Below are positions 1 to 8,427 of a DNA stretch of 64,000 nt, one piece after another. The stretch spans positions 124,001 through 188,000 of the forward strand of contig NZ_FWFF01000005.1 in the NCBI RefSeq assembly GCF_900163715.1, given 5' to 3'. Below the pieces are notes generated by a model. It was given only the letters and a program-made list of their open reading frames with translations, was not told the DNA's origin and did not search any database. The stretch comes from Brevibacterium yomogidense (GTDB lineage Bacteria; Actinomycetota; Actinomycetes; Actinomycetales; Brevibacteriaceae). The number at the start of each line of letters is the position of its first letter. Within the stretch, counting starts at the first letter, position 1. The translations under genes and the position numbers were made by a program.

Positions 1-257
1 CCGGGCTGCACCTGATCCTCCTTCGCGACGTCGACGTCGTTCGACTCGAGGACGTCGGAGACGGAGTCCGAGAAGGTGCGGACCTGCTGGGTCTCACCAT
101 CCACGGTGAGATCGACCTGCTTGTTGAGGCCGACGAATGCGGCGGTGCCGCCTACCAGTGCCGTGATGACGACGGTCTGGCCGGCGATCTGCACCTTCCG
201 GTTGCGCAGAGCAGAGAACACGGTGTTCCAATCAAATCGAGAATGCGACGACTGCAT
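1..257 (-). CDS. rpfB: Resuscitation-promoting factor RpfB, N-terminal part (runs off the window)
   Basis: Only the first ~85 codons are in the window; the gene continues beyond base 1. The N-terminus is short and basic, followed by one hydrophobic segment (about residues 22-40, with VVITALVGGTAAFVGL), which looks like an uncleaved or Sec signal anchor. After it comes a DUF348-type stretch (VDLTVDGETQQVRTFSDSV) as found in tandem at the start of RpfB proteins. In that family the C-terminus carries G5 and a lysozyme-like transglycosylase domain that cuts peptidoglycan outside the cell; those parts are not visible here. The order rpfB-tatD-metG is conserved in actinobacteria and supports the call. 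The start is the ATG at 257-255. Confidence 0.85.
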   Translation of the reverse strand, partial: MQSSHSRFDWNTVFSALRNRKVQIAGQTVVITALVGGTAAFVGLNKQVDLTVDGETQQVRTFSDSVSDVLESNDVDVAKEDQVQP

Positions 258-393
258 GAGTGTAACCGGTTCGTTATCTAAGTGGCAATCCCCGTTACAT
301 TCCCGTCTCACAGATCACACACGACCGCCTGCAGGCCCGTCAGATCACGGATTCCGTGGCTCGTTCACAGCCGCCTGACACCGCAGCCGCAGG
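258..393. promoter_or_regulatory. Intergenic region between tatD and rpfB, probable rpfB promoter
   Basis: This 136-base gap must hold the rpfB control region, because rpfB is separated from tatD here. On the minus strand TTGCCA and TACACT are 18 bases apart and the second hexamer ends one base before the rpfB ATG, so the true start or promoter may be shifted slightly. A small palindrome (CACGGA-T-TCCGTG, 346-358) lies nearer tatD. I did not recognise the c-di-AMP (ydaO) riboswitch that precedes some actinobacterial rpf genes; the gap is also short for it. Confidence 0.3.
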
Positions 394-1386
394 TCACAGC
401 TCCCAGCGGCCGAACACGTTCTCCGCGTTGGCCACGACGGTCTCGCACAGCTGCGCGAGGTCCTCCCCGCGGACCTCCGCGAGGAGTCGCGCCGTGACCG
501 CAGTGAGATACGGCCCGCCGGGCCGGCCGCGATGGGGGTGCGGCGTGAGGAACGGCGCATCGGTCTCCGTGAGCAGCAGCTCCCGCGGCACCCGCTGAGC
601 CGCTTCCCGCAGACCCGTGGCGTTCTTGAAGGTCACGTTCCCCGCGAAGGACATGAAGTAGCCGCGCGATGCGCAGATCTCCGCCATCGCGGCGTCTCCG
701 CTGAAGCAGTGGAACACGGTCCGCTCCGGCGCCCCGACCTCGCGCAGGACGCGCAGGACGTCGTCGTGCGCCTCGCGGTCGTGGATCTCCAGGGCCAGGT
801 CGAGCCGCTTCGCGATCTCGATGTGCGCGCGGAACGACTCCTCCTGGAAGCGGCGGGCATTCTCCTCGGGCACGGGCACGCCGTTGACCTCGGCCTGCTC
901 GATGCGGAACCAGTCAAGGCCCGTCTCCCCCACGACGCGCATGCGGTCGCGGCGGCACAGCTCCTCGATCTCCGCAAGCGATTCGTCCAGCACTCCCGCG
1001 GCACCCAGCCGCGGCGCCTCGTTCGGGTGGATCGCGGCTCCGCCCAGCATCCAGTCGCGCCCGGCAGCGGCCTCGGCGGCCACCAGGTCCGCGGTCCAGC
1101 GGGCCGCTCCCATCTCGCAGCCGATCTGCACGATCCGGGTCACGCCGGCGGCCAGCGCCGTCTCGTGGAAGAAGGAGACGTCGGGGAACGCCTCGTCGTC
1201 ACCGGGCTCCAGCTGGGGCTTCGGCTCACCGGAGCGCAGAGGGCCGCGCGCCCCCGTGCAGATGTCGAGGTGCGTGTGGGTGTCGACGACCGGGTGCGGC
1301 AGCGGCTCCGGCACCGGCGGGTACTCCCCCGCCGCACGGGAACCGGACCGCTTGGGACCGGACCGCTTCGGGTCAGCCCCCGCCAT
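394..1386 (-). CDS. tatD: TatD family metal-dependent deoxyribonuclease
   Basis: 330 aa, a little longer than a usual TatD (about 260 aa) because of an N-terminal Pro/Arg-rich extension. TIM-barrel metallohydrolase signatures are all present: the metal-binding HTH of VDTHTHLD, the glutamate of VGETGLDW, EIHDRE, HCFSGD and the C-terminal TDAPFL aspartate. The family shows 3'-5' exonuclease or AP-endonuclease activity in the cytoplasm. The start ATG (1386-1384) overlaps the metG stop by one base, so the two are translationally coupled. Its place between metG and rpfB is the conserved actinobacterial order. Confidence 0.95.
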   Translation of the reverse strand: MAGADPKRSGPKRSGSRAAGEYPPVPEPLPHPVVDTHTHLDICTGARGPLRSGEPKPQLEPGDDEAFPDVSFFHETALAAGVTRIVQIGCEMGAARWTADLVAAEAAAGRDWMLGGAAIHPNEAPRLGAAGVLDESLAEIEELCRRDRMRVVGETGLDWFRIEQAEVNGVPVPEENARRFQEESFRAHIEIAKRLDLALEIHDREAHDDVLRVLREVGAPERTVFHCFSGDAAMAEICASRGYFMSFAGNVTFKNATGLREAAQRVPRELLLTETDAPFLTPHPHRGRPGGPYLTAVTARLLAEVRGEDLAQLCETVVANAENVFGRWEL

Positions 1387-2927
1387 CAGGCGTCCTCCGC
1401 GACGGGCTCCACGTGCTTGGGGAACACGGGTGAAGGTGCGGGCAGCTGCGTGCCCGCGGGAACCGGTGCGTCGAGGTCCGCGAATGTCCGTGCGTCGGCC
1501 GGGACACCCAGCATGTCGAGGATGCGGCCTGTGGATTCCGGCATGACGGGCTGGACCAGCAGGCTCACGATCCGGACCACCTCGAGCACGACGGCGAGCA
1601 CCGCGGACATCCGCTCCGGGTCCGTCTTCTTGAGCTTCCACGGCTCCTGCGCGCTGATGTAGCGGTTCGCCGCGGAGAGCACCTTCCACGCCTCGCCCAG
1701 GTAGAGGTGGAGGTTCTGCAGGTGCACGTGCTCGCGCACCACCGGCAGGAGTCCGCGGGCGGCCGCCAGCAGCTCCTCGTCCTCCGCGGTCAGATCCGTC
1801 AGCGCGGGCATGGACCCGTCCAGGTTCTTCCCGACCATGGACAGGGAGCGCTGGGCGAGGTTGCCGTACTCGTTCGCCAGGTCCGTGTTCTTGCGCGTGA
1901 TGATGCCGTCCGCGGAGTACGAGCCGTCCTGGCCGTAGGAGATCTCGCGCAGCACGAAGTAGCGCAGCGTGTCGAGGCCGAAGGACTCCACGAGGTCGTA
2001 GGGGTCCACGACGTTGCCCACGGACTTCGACATCTTCTCGCCCTTGTTGAAGAGGAAGCCGTGCGCGTGGACGCGCTTGGGCACCTCGATCCCGGCGCTC
2101 ATGAGGAACGCGGGCCAGTAGACGGCGTGGAAGCGGGAGATGTCCTTGCCGATGATGTGGACGTCCGCGGGCCACAGGTCGCGGAACCGTTCGGAGTCGA
2201 CGTCGGGAAAGCCCGCACCCGTGAGGTAGTTCGTGAGCGCGTCGACCCACACGTACATGACGTGGCGCTCGTCGCCGGGCACGGGGATGCCCCAGTCGAA
2301 CGTGGTGCGGGAGATCGAGAGGTCCTTCAGCCCGGAGGCGACGAAGGAGGCGACCTCGTTGCGGCGCACGTCGGGGCCGACGAACTCCGGGTGCTCCCGG
2401 TAGAGGTCCAGCAGGCGGTCCTGGTAGGCGGACAGGCGGAAGAAGTACGACTCCTCCTCCGTCCACGTCACCGGTGTGCCGGTCGTGATGGAGCGGCGCT
2501 CGCCGTCGACCAGCTCCGTCTCGTCCTCCTGGTAGAACGCCTCATCGCGGACGGAGTACCAGCCGGAGTAGGCGTCGAGATAGATGTCGCCCGCGTCCTG
2601 CATGCGCGTCCAGATCGCCTGCGACGCCACCTTGTGGTCGTCGTCCGTCGTGCGGATGAAGCGGTCGTAGGAGGAGCCGAGGAAGTCCTGCAGCTGCTGG
2701 AAAGCGGCGGCGTTGCGATCCGCCAGCTCCCGCGGCGCGATGCCTTCCTTCTCCGCCGTCTGCTGCATCTTGAGACCGTGCTCGTCCGTGCCGGTCATGA
2801 AGTAGACGTCCTCACCGTCCAGCCGGTGGAAGCGCGCGAGCGTGTCCGCCGCGATGTACTCATATGCGTGGCCGATGTGAGGCGTGCCGTTGGGATACGC
2901 GATCGCGGTGGTGATGTAGAAGGTCAT
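1386..2927 (-). CDS. metG: Methionyl-tRNA synthetase
   Basis: 513 aa class I aminoacyl-tRNA synthetase that charges tRNA-Met. The first signature is PHIGHAYEY (HIGH) near residue 14 and the second is KMSKS, preceded by FLFNKGE. The anticodon-binding helical domain follows, and there is no C-terminal EMAP/tRNA-binding extension. I see no clear four-cysteine zinc knuckle in the connective peptide, which suggests the zinc-free short form. I chose the ATG at 2927 because the protein then begins [14 protein letters not shown], the usual beginning of the family. It lies 17 bases after rsmI and overlaps tatD. Confidence 0.97.
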   Translation of the reverse strand: MTFYITTAIAYPNGTPHIGHAYEYIAADTLARFHRLDGEDVYFMTGTDEHGLKMQQTAEKEGIAPRELADRNAAAFQQLQDFLGSSYDRFIRTTDDDHKVASQAIWTRMQDAGDIYLDAYSGWYSVRDEAFYQEDETELVDGERRSITTGTPVTWTEEESYFFRLSAYQDRLLDLYREHPEFVGPDVRRNEVASFVASGLKDLSISRTTFDWGIPVPGDERHVMYVWVDALTNYLTGAGFPDVDSERFRDLWPADVHIIGKDISRFHAVYWPAFLMSAGIEVPKRVHAHGFLFNKGEKMSKSVGNVVDPYDLVESFGLDTLRYFVLREISYGQDGSYSADGIITRKNTDLANEYGNLAQRSLSMVGKNLDGSMPALTDLTAEDEELLAAARGLLPVVREHVHLQNLHLYLGEAWKVLSAANRYISAQEPWKLKKTDPERMSAVLAVVLEVVRIVSLLVQPVMPESTGRILDMLGVPADARTFADLDAPVPAGTQLPAPSPVFPKHVEPVAEDA

Positions 2928-2944
2928 AGATCGCCAGTCTACGA

Positions 2945-3811
2945 CTACTCCGCGTGGAGGTATGCCTCGTACACCTCGCGCGTCCGCAGCCCGTGGGCCG
3001 CGGCGACCCGGGCGGCCGCGTCCTTCGCCCGCACGCCGTCGGAGGTGAGGCGGGCGACCTCGCCGACGACGGCCTCGGGCCCGGGTGCCTCCTGGGCCGC
3101 CGCGGGCCCCAGCACGATGCAGATCTCTCCCCGCAGGCCGTCGGCCGCGGCCTGGGCGAGCTCGCCCAGCGTGCCGCGCAGCACCTCCTCGTGGAGCTTG
3201 GTGAGCTCGCGGGCGACGACGGCCGGGCGGTCCGCACCGCACGCGGCGACCATGTCCGCGAGCGCATCGCCCACCCGGTGCGGGCTCTCGTAGAAGACGA
3301 GGGTGCGGCGCTCGGGGGCGAGCTGCGCGAGCAGGCGCCTGCGCTCGCCCGGCTTGCGCGGCAGGAAGCCCTCGAAGGCCCAGCGGTCGCTGGGCAGTCC
3401 GGACACGGCCAGTGCCGTCACCGCCGCCGAGGCCCCGGGAACCGACGTCACGTCCAGTCCCCTCCCGGCGACCTCCTTCACGACCCGGTAACCGGGGTCG
3501 GACACCGCGGGCATGCCCGCGTCGCTCAGGAGGACGACGGTCCGACCGGCGGCGACGGCATCGGCGAGCTCGCGGGCGCGGTCGGCCTCGTTGTGGTCGT
3601 GGACGCTGCGCACCGTGGCGCTCGGGCTCAGCTCCAGGCGGTCGCAGAGGGCGCGGAAGCGGCGTGTGTCCTCTGCGGCGACGAGGTCCGCGGCCAGGAT
3701 CGCCTCGCGCATGCGGGGGCTCGCGTCTCCCAGGTTGCCGATGGGGGTGCCGACGAGCACCAGCCGGCCGGTGCCCTCTGACTGCTCGACTGAGTGCTCG
3801 ACGGCGCTCAC
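2945..3811 (-). CDS. rsmI: 16S rRNA (cytidine1402-2'-O)-methyltransferase
   Basis: 288 aa tetrapyrrole-methylase-fold enzyme that 2'-O-methylates C1402 in the decoding centre of 16S rRNA using S-adenosylmethionine. The diagnostic motifs are GTPIGNLGD near the N-terminus, [21 protein letters not shown] and FYESPHR. Length is normal for the family. It starts just downstream of a DUF4190 gene (7-base gap) on the same strand and is followed by metG. The divergent neighbour beyond is pmt, as in many actinobacteria. Confidence 0.96.
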   Translation of the reverse strand: MSAVEHSVEQSEGTGRLVLVGTPIGNLGDASPRMREAILAADLVAAEDTRRFRALCDRLELSPSATVRSVHDHNEADRARELADAVAAGRTVVLLSDAGMPAVSDPGYRVVKEVAGRGLDVTSVPGASAAVTALAVSGLPSDRWAFEGFLPRKPGERRRLLAQLAPERRTLVFYESPHRVGDALADMVAACGADRPAVVARELTKLHEEVLRGTLGELAQAAADGLRGEICIVLGPAAAQEAPGPEAVVGEVARLTSDGVRAKDAAARVAAAHGLRTREVYEAYLHAE

Positions 3812-3818
3812 CGTCGCC

Positions 3819-4397
3819 TCACGAAGCCGTTGTGAGGGCGACGCTGATGAGCAGGACGTAGAGGATGACCCCGATGATGACGAGCCCCATGAACGCGTAG
3901 CCGACGATCAGGCCGGAGAGCGCGAGGCCGGCTCCCTGTTCGCCGGTCCGCTTGATCTGGCTGCGGGCGACGTGGCCCAGGATGACGCCGACGATGCACG
4001 TGAAGCCGTAGGTGATGAGCCCGACCAGGGAGAACACGAGGGAGAGGATCGCCATCGTATTCGTCGGCCGCGAGTAGACGACCGGCCCCGGGTAGGCACC
4101 CGCGTAGGGGTCGACGGCCTGCGGGGCGCTGCCGTATGCCGCATACGGGTCAGACTGACCGTAGGTGCCTGGTTGCCCGTAGGAGACCGGCTGGCCGTAC
4201 GACGCCGGTTGGCCGTACGAGGCGGGTTGGCTGTACGGGTCCGACTGGCCGAAGGGGTCTGACTGGCCGTAGGGGCCCGTTGTCGACGGGACGCTCGAGG
4301 ACCCCGACCCGTAGGGGCTGCTCCCGTACCCGTAGTCCGCGGACGATCCGGACCCTGTCCCGTATCCGCCGTACTCGCCGTGACCGCTGCCGCTCAT
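3819..4397 (-). CDS. DUF4190 membrane protein with a Tyr/Gly/Gln-rich N-terminus
   Basis: 192 aa of unknown function. The first ~105 residues are low complexity, with repeated SYGQP and YGQSDPY units encoded by short tandem DNA repeats (roughly 4150-4290). Two hydrophobic segments follow (about 113-140 and 157-188). The region between them (GHVARSQIKRTGEQGAGLALSGL) is the signature of DUF4190 proteins, which are small actinobacterial membrane proteins. It precedes rsmI by 7 bases and is divergent from pmt. The tail could be a flexible cytoplasmic or cell-division-linked scaffold, but nothing in the sequence proves it. Confidence 0.85.
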   Translation of the reverse strand: MSGSGHGEYGGYGTGSGSSADYGYGSSPYGSGSSSVPSTTGPYGQSDPFGQSDPYSQPASYGQPASYGQPVSYGQPGTYGQSDPYAAYGSAPQAVDPYAGAYPGPVVYSRPTNTMAILSLVFSLVGLITYGFTCIVGVILGHVARSQIKRTGEQGAGLALSGLIVGYAFMGLVIIGVILYVLLISVALTTAS

Positions 4398-4491
4398 CGC
4401 TGCCTCCTGAAGAATCCGTCGCCATCACGCTACTCGGTGCTCTGTTCGCCGGACAACGAGAGGAGGTGACGGTCCCGTTACACTTGCGGCT

Positions 4492-6138
4492 GTGACCGCC
4501 ACTCCGACCTCGCGCCGCCGGCCCGCGCTCTCATCAGCACCCGCGCGCTCGACCGCGCCGGCGCTGCGGCGGTTCCTCACGCCGACCGTCCTCGGGTGGC
4601 TGGTCCCCGCTCTCATCGCCGCCGTGGGCGGCATGATGCGCTTCTTCCGCCTGGGCCACCCGAACACCCTGATCTTCGACGAGACGTACTACGTCAAGGA
4701 GGGCTGGGCGCTCACGCAGTTCGGCCACGAGCGCGAATGGCCGGAGGAGCCCAACGCCTCGTTCGAGGCCGGCGACCCCTGGGTGGTGCTGGACAGCGGC
4801 GACTTCGTCGTCCACCCGCCCCTGGGCAAGTGGCTGATCGGGTGGGGCATCGAGCTCTTCGGGCAGGACGACAGCTTCAGCTGGAGGTTCGCGGCCGCGC
4901 TCATCGGCACCCTGTCGATCTTCGTCGTGGGCGTCATCGCGTGGCGGATGTTCGGCTCCGTGTGGCTGGGCGCCATCGCGTCGCTGCTGCTGGCGGTGGA
5001 CGGCGAGCACCTCGTCCACTCGCGCACGTCGCTGCTGGACATCTTCCTCATGTTCTTCGTGCTCGTGGCGTTCGGACTGCTCGTCGAGGACCGCATCCGG
5101 ACCCGACGGCGGATCGACCGGGCGCTTACGGCCGCGGGCCCGGGAGCGTCCCCGAATGCCCTGAGCAGAGCGATGGGTGCCCGCGCCGCGTGGTTCATGC
5201 CGTCCTCGTGGGGGCCGTCGCTGGGGATGCGTCCCTACCGGCTGGCCGCGGGGCTCGCGCTGGGCTGCGCGATGGGTGTGAAGTGGTCGGGTCTCTACGC
5301 GCTCGCCGTGTTCGGCCTGCTCACCGTCGCGTGGGACTGGGGCCACCGCCGGCGCATGGGTGTGCGCCACCCGTGGCGTGCGGCGCTGCTGAAGGATGCG
5401 TTCCCCGCCTTCATGTCCATGGTGCCGGTCGCGTTCGTCGTCTACGTCGCGACGTGGGCGGGCTGGATCCTGACCCGCGGCGGCTACTACCGCGACTGGG
5501 CGGAGGTGAACTCCGGGTGGTGGGACTTCCTGCCCGGGTGGATCCCCAGCCTGGCGACCTACCACCAGGCCGCCTACGACTTCCATGTGGGGCTGTCGTC
5601 CGAGCACACCTACATGTCTAATCCGTGGGGCTGGATCGTGCAGTGGAGGCCCACCAGCTTCTACTATCAGTCGGCGGGTCCCGGCGAGCACGGCTGCACG
5701 GTCGAGCAGTGCTCCGCCGCGATCACGTCCGTCGGCAACCCCGTCATCTGGGGTCTGGCTCCCGTGGCCGTCCTGGTACTGGTGTTCGCCTGGGTGATGC
5801 GACGCGACTGGCGAGCGGGTGCACTGCTCGCCACCCTCGTCGCCACCTGGGGCCCCTGGTTCATGTACCAGGAGCGGACGATCTTCACCTTCTACACGAT
5901 CGTCATGGTCCCGTTCACCGTCCTGGCGCTCACCTACGCGCTGGGCCTGCTGTGGGGACGCAGGACCGCTGCCACCGCCGCCGAGGCCCCGACGGCACTG
6001 CGTACGCGTCGCCTGGCCGTGGGACTCGTCCTGGCGCTCGCCGTGCTGGCCTGCGCGTTCTTCTGGCCCGTGTGGACGGGCACGTACATCCCGCGCGAGG
6101 CGTGGGAGCTGCGCATGTGGAACGCCACCTGGGTGTGA
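4492..6138 (+). CDS. pmt: Polyprenol-phosphate-mannose protein O-mannosyltransferase (GT39)
   Basis: 548 aa multi-spanning membrane protein with about ten hydrophobic segments. The first extracellular loop holds the conserved acidic motif IFDETYYVKEGW near residue 60, and VHPPLGKW follows, both typical of GT39 protein mannosyltransferases. The enzyme transfers mannose from polyprenol-phosphate-mannose to Ser/Thr of exported proteins during Sec translocation. The start is GTG at 4492. A -10-like TACACT (4479-4484) ends seven bases before it, so the message may be leaderless; the AGGAGG at about 4461 is too far to serve as its ribosome site. Its stop is 10 bases before the next ATP-grasp gene, so it may head that operon. 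Confidence 0.95.
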   Translation: MTATPTSRRRPALSSAPARSTAPALRRFLTPTVLGWLVPALIAAVGGMMRFFRLGHPNTLIFDETYYVKEGWALTQFGHEREWPEEPNASFEAGDPWVVLDSGDFVVHPPLGKWLIGWGIELFGQDDSFSWRFAAALIGTLSIFVVGVIAWRMFGSVWLGAIASLLLAVDGEHLVHSRTSLLDIFLMFFVLVAFGLLVEDRIRTRRRIDRALTAAGPGASPNALSRAMGARAAWFMPSSWGPSLGMRPYRLAAGLALGCAMGVKWSGLYALAVFGLLTVAWDWGHRRRMGVRHPWRAALLKDAFPAFMSMVPVAFVVYVATWAGWILTRGGYYRDWAEVNSGWWDFLPGWIPSLATYHQAAYDFHVGLSSEHTYMSNPWGWIVQWRPTSFYYQSAGPGEHGCTVEQCSAAITSVGNPVIWGLAPVAVLVLVFAWVMRRDWRAGALLATLVATWGPWFMYQERTIFTFYTIVMVPFTVLALTYALGLLWGRRTAATAAEAPTALRTRRLAVGLVLALAVLACAFFWPVWTGTYIPREAWELRMWNATWV

Positions 6139-6148
6139 GGGGGCTGTC

Positions 6149-8341
6149 GTGGATCAGCCCGAGGACCAGCACGTGGACCAGCTCCGCATCGACATCGTCC
6201 GCGGTCGGCTGAGCACCCACGGATTCGCGCAGCGCACCCGACCGCTCGACGACGGGACGGAGGTGCGCCTGGTGCCGCTCGAGCAGACGGGCTCGTCCAC
6301 CGCGGAGCTCTACACCCACCTGCTGGCCACGACCACGCACCCCGTGGCGTTCCTCGAGGCGGTCGAACCGGTCGGGTCTGACGACTCCGCTGTCGCCCGC
6401 GTGCATCTCGACGCGAACGGCCGCGTCCTCGCGGGGCCTCGGCCCTCTCCGATGCTCACCGTGCACACGCCGTGGGAGGACCAGCCGCAGTCATTCCGCG
6501 TCGACGCCCGGATCCCCGTGTCCACCGTCCTGCTCGAACGCGCACTGCGGATCCGCGGCGCAGAGATCACGCGAACAGACCGGAACGTCCTCGTGGGTTC
6601 GGCCCCCGACGGCACTCCGCTCCTGGTGAAGGACGCCCGGTCGCATCTCAACGGAATGCCCGCGGTGCACGCGGCGGAGCGGAAGGACATCGCCCGCGCC
6701 CTGCTCTCTCGTACGGGTGTCGCCGTTCCGGCGGGCGTGTCCTTCGACCGCGCTGCTGATCCAGCTGAGGCCCTGGAGCTGCTCGAGCGGCTGGGGTCGC
6801 TGGTCGTCAAGCCGGTGGACGGGGACAAGGGCCGGGGCGTGACCGTCGGGGTGACCGACCCGGACGGTCTGCGGGAGGCGTGGGACCTCGCGCTGCACGA
6901 GACGCGCGCGGGCGTCCTCGTCGAGGAGGTCCGGACCGGTGAGGAGGTGCGGGTCCTCGTCATCGACGGGCGTGCCCGTGCCGCCGCCCAGCGCGTCCCG
7001 CCCCACGTGACGGGCGATGGCGAGCGCACGATCCGTGACCTGGTCAACGCGAAGAACAGCCGGCGGCAGGAGAGCTTCTTCCTGCGCGGGAAGCCCGTCT
7101 CGCTCACCCCGCACCGCCTGCGTCTGCTCGGGCAGTCGGGGCTCACTCCGCTGTCCGTCCCCGCGGAGGGCCAGCGGTGCGACCTCGACAGGACGGGGAA
7201 CGTGCGCACCGGCGCGGAGCCGGTCGACGTGACAGAGTCGATCGCGCCGTCGTATCTGCGCATCGCCGAACGCGCGGTGGCGGCCGTCCCGGGGCTGCGG
7301 GTCGCCGGTGTCGATCTCATGGGAACCGACTTGGCGACTCCGGCGGCAGACGACGGCCACGTCGTGATCGAGCTCAACCCGAACCCGGGGCTCGGCATCC
7401 ATGCGGGTGCTCAGGGCGGGGAATCCCTCGACGTCGCCGGTGCACTCGCCGCGGCGATCCTCGATGTCCGTCCTCCCGCGACGACGTCACCTCTCCCCCG
7501 CCCACGTGACAACGTCAGGTTCGACCGTGACTCGATCGGTGCGACGGCCAGCGAGTCCTCGAGCCACGCGCTTCTCGCGCGGGCCTTCGCCTCACGGGGG
7601 TTCACCATCGACCCGCTCGCTGACGACACATTCTTCGCCCAGCGCGGGAACCACGTCCACGGGGTCTGGGATGCCCTGACCGATCACAGCGCCCACGCGG
7701 CCGTGTTCGCACTGCAGAACCCGAACACCGTGAGCGAGCTGCTCGAACACGCTGGCGTCCCCCTCCTCGAAGGCCGCGCCTTCACCCGATTCGACCGGAG
7801 GACGGCACAGGAGCTCGCCGCACAGTGGGGGCACGTCGCGATCCACGGCGGCACGCACCGGCCCCTCGTGGTCGATGCCGCGTCGGAAGACGCCTTCACC
7901 GCGGCGTGGGAGGAGGCGGCCGGCCACGCGACCATGCCCGGCATGCGTGTGACACGTGCGGCAACAGCACCCTGTCTGCGCGTGCTCGTCGCCCACGGCA
8001 CCGTCGTCGCGGTCCGCGAGGAGTCGCAGGGCGGGACCGTGACCGCCACGGAGGCGCCCGGGGTTGCTCAGTCCGCTGAGACCACGGAGACTTCACCGCT
8101 CCCCGACCCTGACGACGATCCGGCCGATCGACCCGAGCTCCGCACCGCTCGCGCGGCCGTCGCGGCGTTGCCGGGACTCGACATCGCGGAGGTCGTGGTC
8201 GCACCGGTCCTTGCAGCGCCCGCCGTCGTGCACATGCGGACGAACCCGGACCTCGCCGCATTCGGCGACGGCTCGACCCGAAGCACCGCGGACATCGCCG
8301 CGAGGATCGTGGCGCTCCACCTCGACGGCGCCCCTGGATGA
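6149..8341 (+). CDS. Cyanophycin-synthetase-like tandem ATP-grasp protein
   Basis: 730 aa. An N-terminal region of unknown fold (1-140) is followed by an intact ATP-grasp domain (about 145-440): LVVKPVDGDKGRGVTVGV (ATP loop), VLVEE, GDGERTIRDLVNAKN as in cyanophycin synthetase, and VIELNPNPGL carrying the metal-binding Glu and Asn. A second, degenerate copy (about 470-725) keeps the outline but has lost the lysine and glycine loop (GHVAIHGGTH) and reads VVHMRTNPDL at the metal site. Such enzymes ligate amino acids through acyl-phosphates. I chose GTG 6149 because AGGGGG lies 5-6 bases upstream. It follows pmt by 10 bases and is paralogous to the first half of the next protein. No signal peptide or membrane segment is seen, so it is probably cytoplasmic. 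Confidence 0.8.
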   Translation: MDQPEDQHVDQLRIDIVRGRLSTHGFAQRTRPLDDGTEVRLVPLEQTGSSTAELYTHLLATTTHPVAFLEAVEPVGSDDSAVARVHLDANGRVLAGPRPSPMLTVHTPWEDQPQSFRVDARIPVSTVLLERALRIRGAEITRTDRNVLVGSAPDGTPLLVKDARSHLNGMPAVHAAERKDIARALLSRTGVAVPAGVSFDRAADPAEALELLERLGSLVVKPVDGDKGRGVTVGVTDPDGLREAWDLALHETRAGVLVEEVRTGEEVRVLVIDGRARAAAQRVPPHVTGDGERTIRDLVNAKNSRRQESFFLRGKPVSLTPHRLRLLGQSGLTPLSVPAEGQRCDLDRTGNVRTGAEPVDVTESIAPSYLRIAERAVAAVPGLRVAGVDLMGTDLATPAADDGHVVIELNPNPGLGIHAGAQGGESLDVAGALAAAILDVRPPATTSPLPRPRDNVRFDRDSIGATASESSSHALLARAFASRGFTIDPLADDTFFAQRGNHVHGVWDALTDHSAHAAVFALQNPNTVSELLEHAGVPLLEGRAFTRFDRRTAQELAAQWGHVAIHGGTHRPLVVDAASEDAFTAAWEEAAGHATMPGMRVTRAATAPCLRVLVAHGTVVAVREESQGGTVTATEAPGVAQSAETTETSPLPDPDDDPADRPELRTARAAVAALPGLDIAEVVVAPVLAAPAVVHMRTNPDLAAFGDGSTRSTADIAARIVALHLDGAPG

Positions 8342-8350
8342 GACGACCCT

Positions 8351-8398
8351 CACAGCGGACAGCCGATCAGCACGGCACTCCGAGACCGCTCCGCTGTG
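8351..8398. repeat. Perfect 9-bp inverted repeat in the gap between the two ATP-grasp genes
   Basis: CACAGCGGA (8351-8359) and TCCGCTGTG (8390-8398) are exact inverted repeats with a 30-base loop. It lies just after the stop of the 730 aa protein gene and 30 bases before the next start. No T-tract follows, so a simple intrinsic terminator is unlikely; an mRNA-processing or attenuation hairpin, or a protein-binding site, is possible. Confidence 0.4.
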
Positions 8399-8427
8399 CA
8401 GCACCCCGGATGGGGTAGACAGAGACC

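Noticed and set aside
258..393. c-di-AMP (ydaO) riboswitch upstream of rpfB
   Set aside because: The conserved core was not found and the gap is too short for a full element plus promoter.
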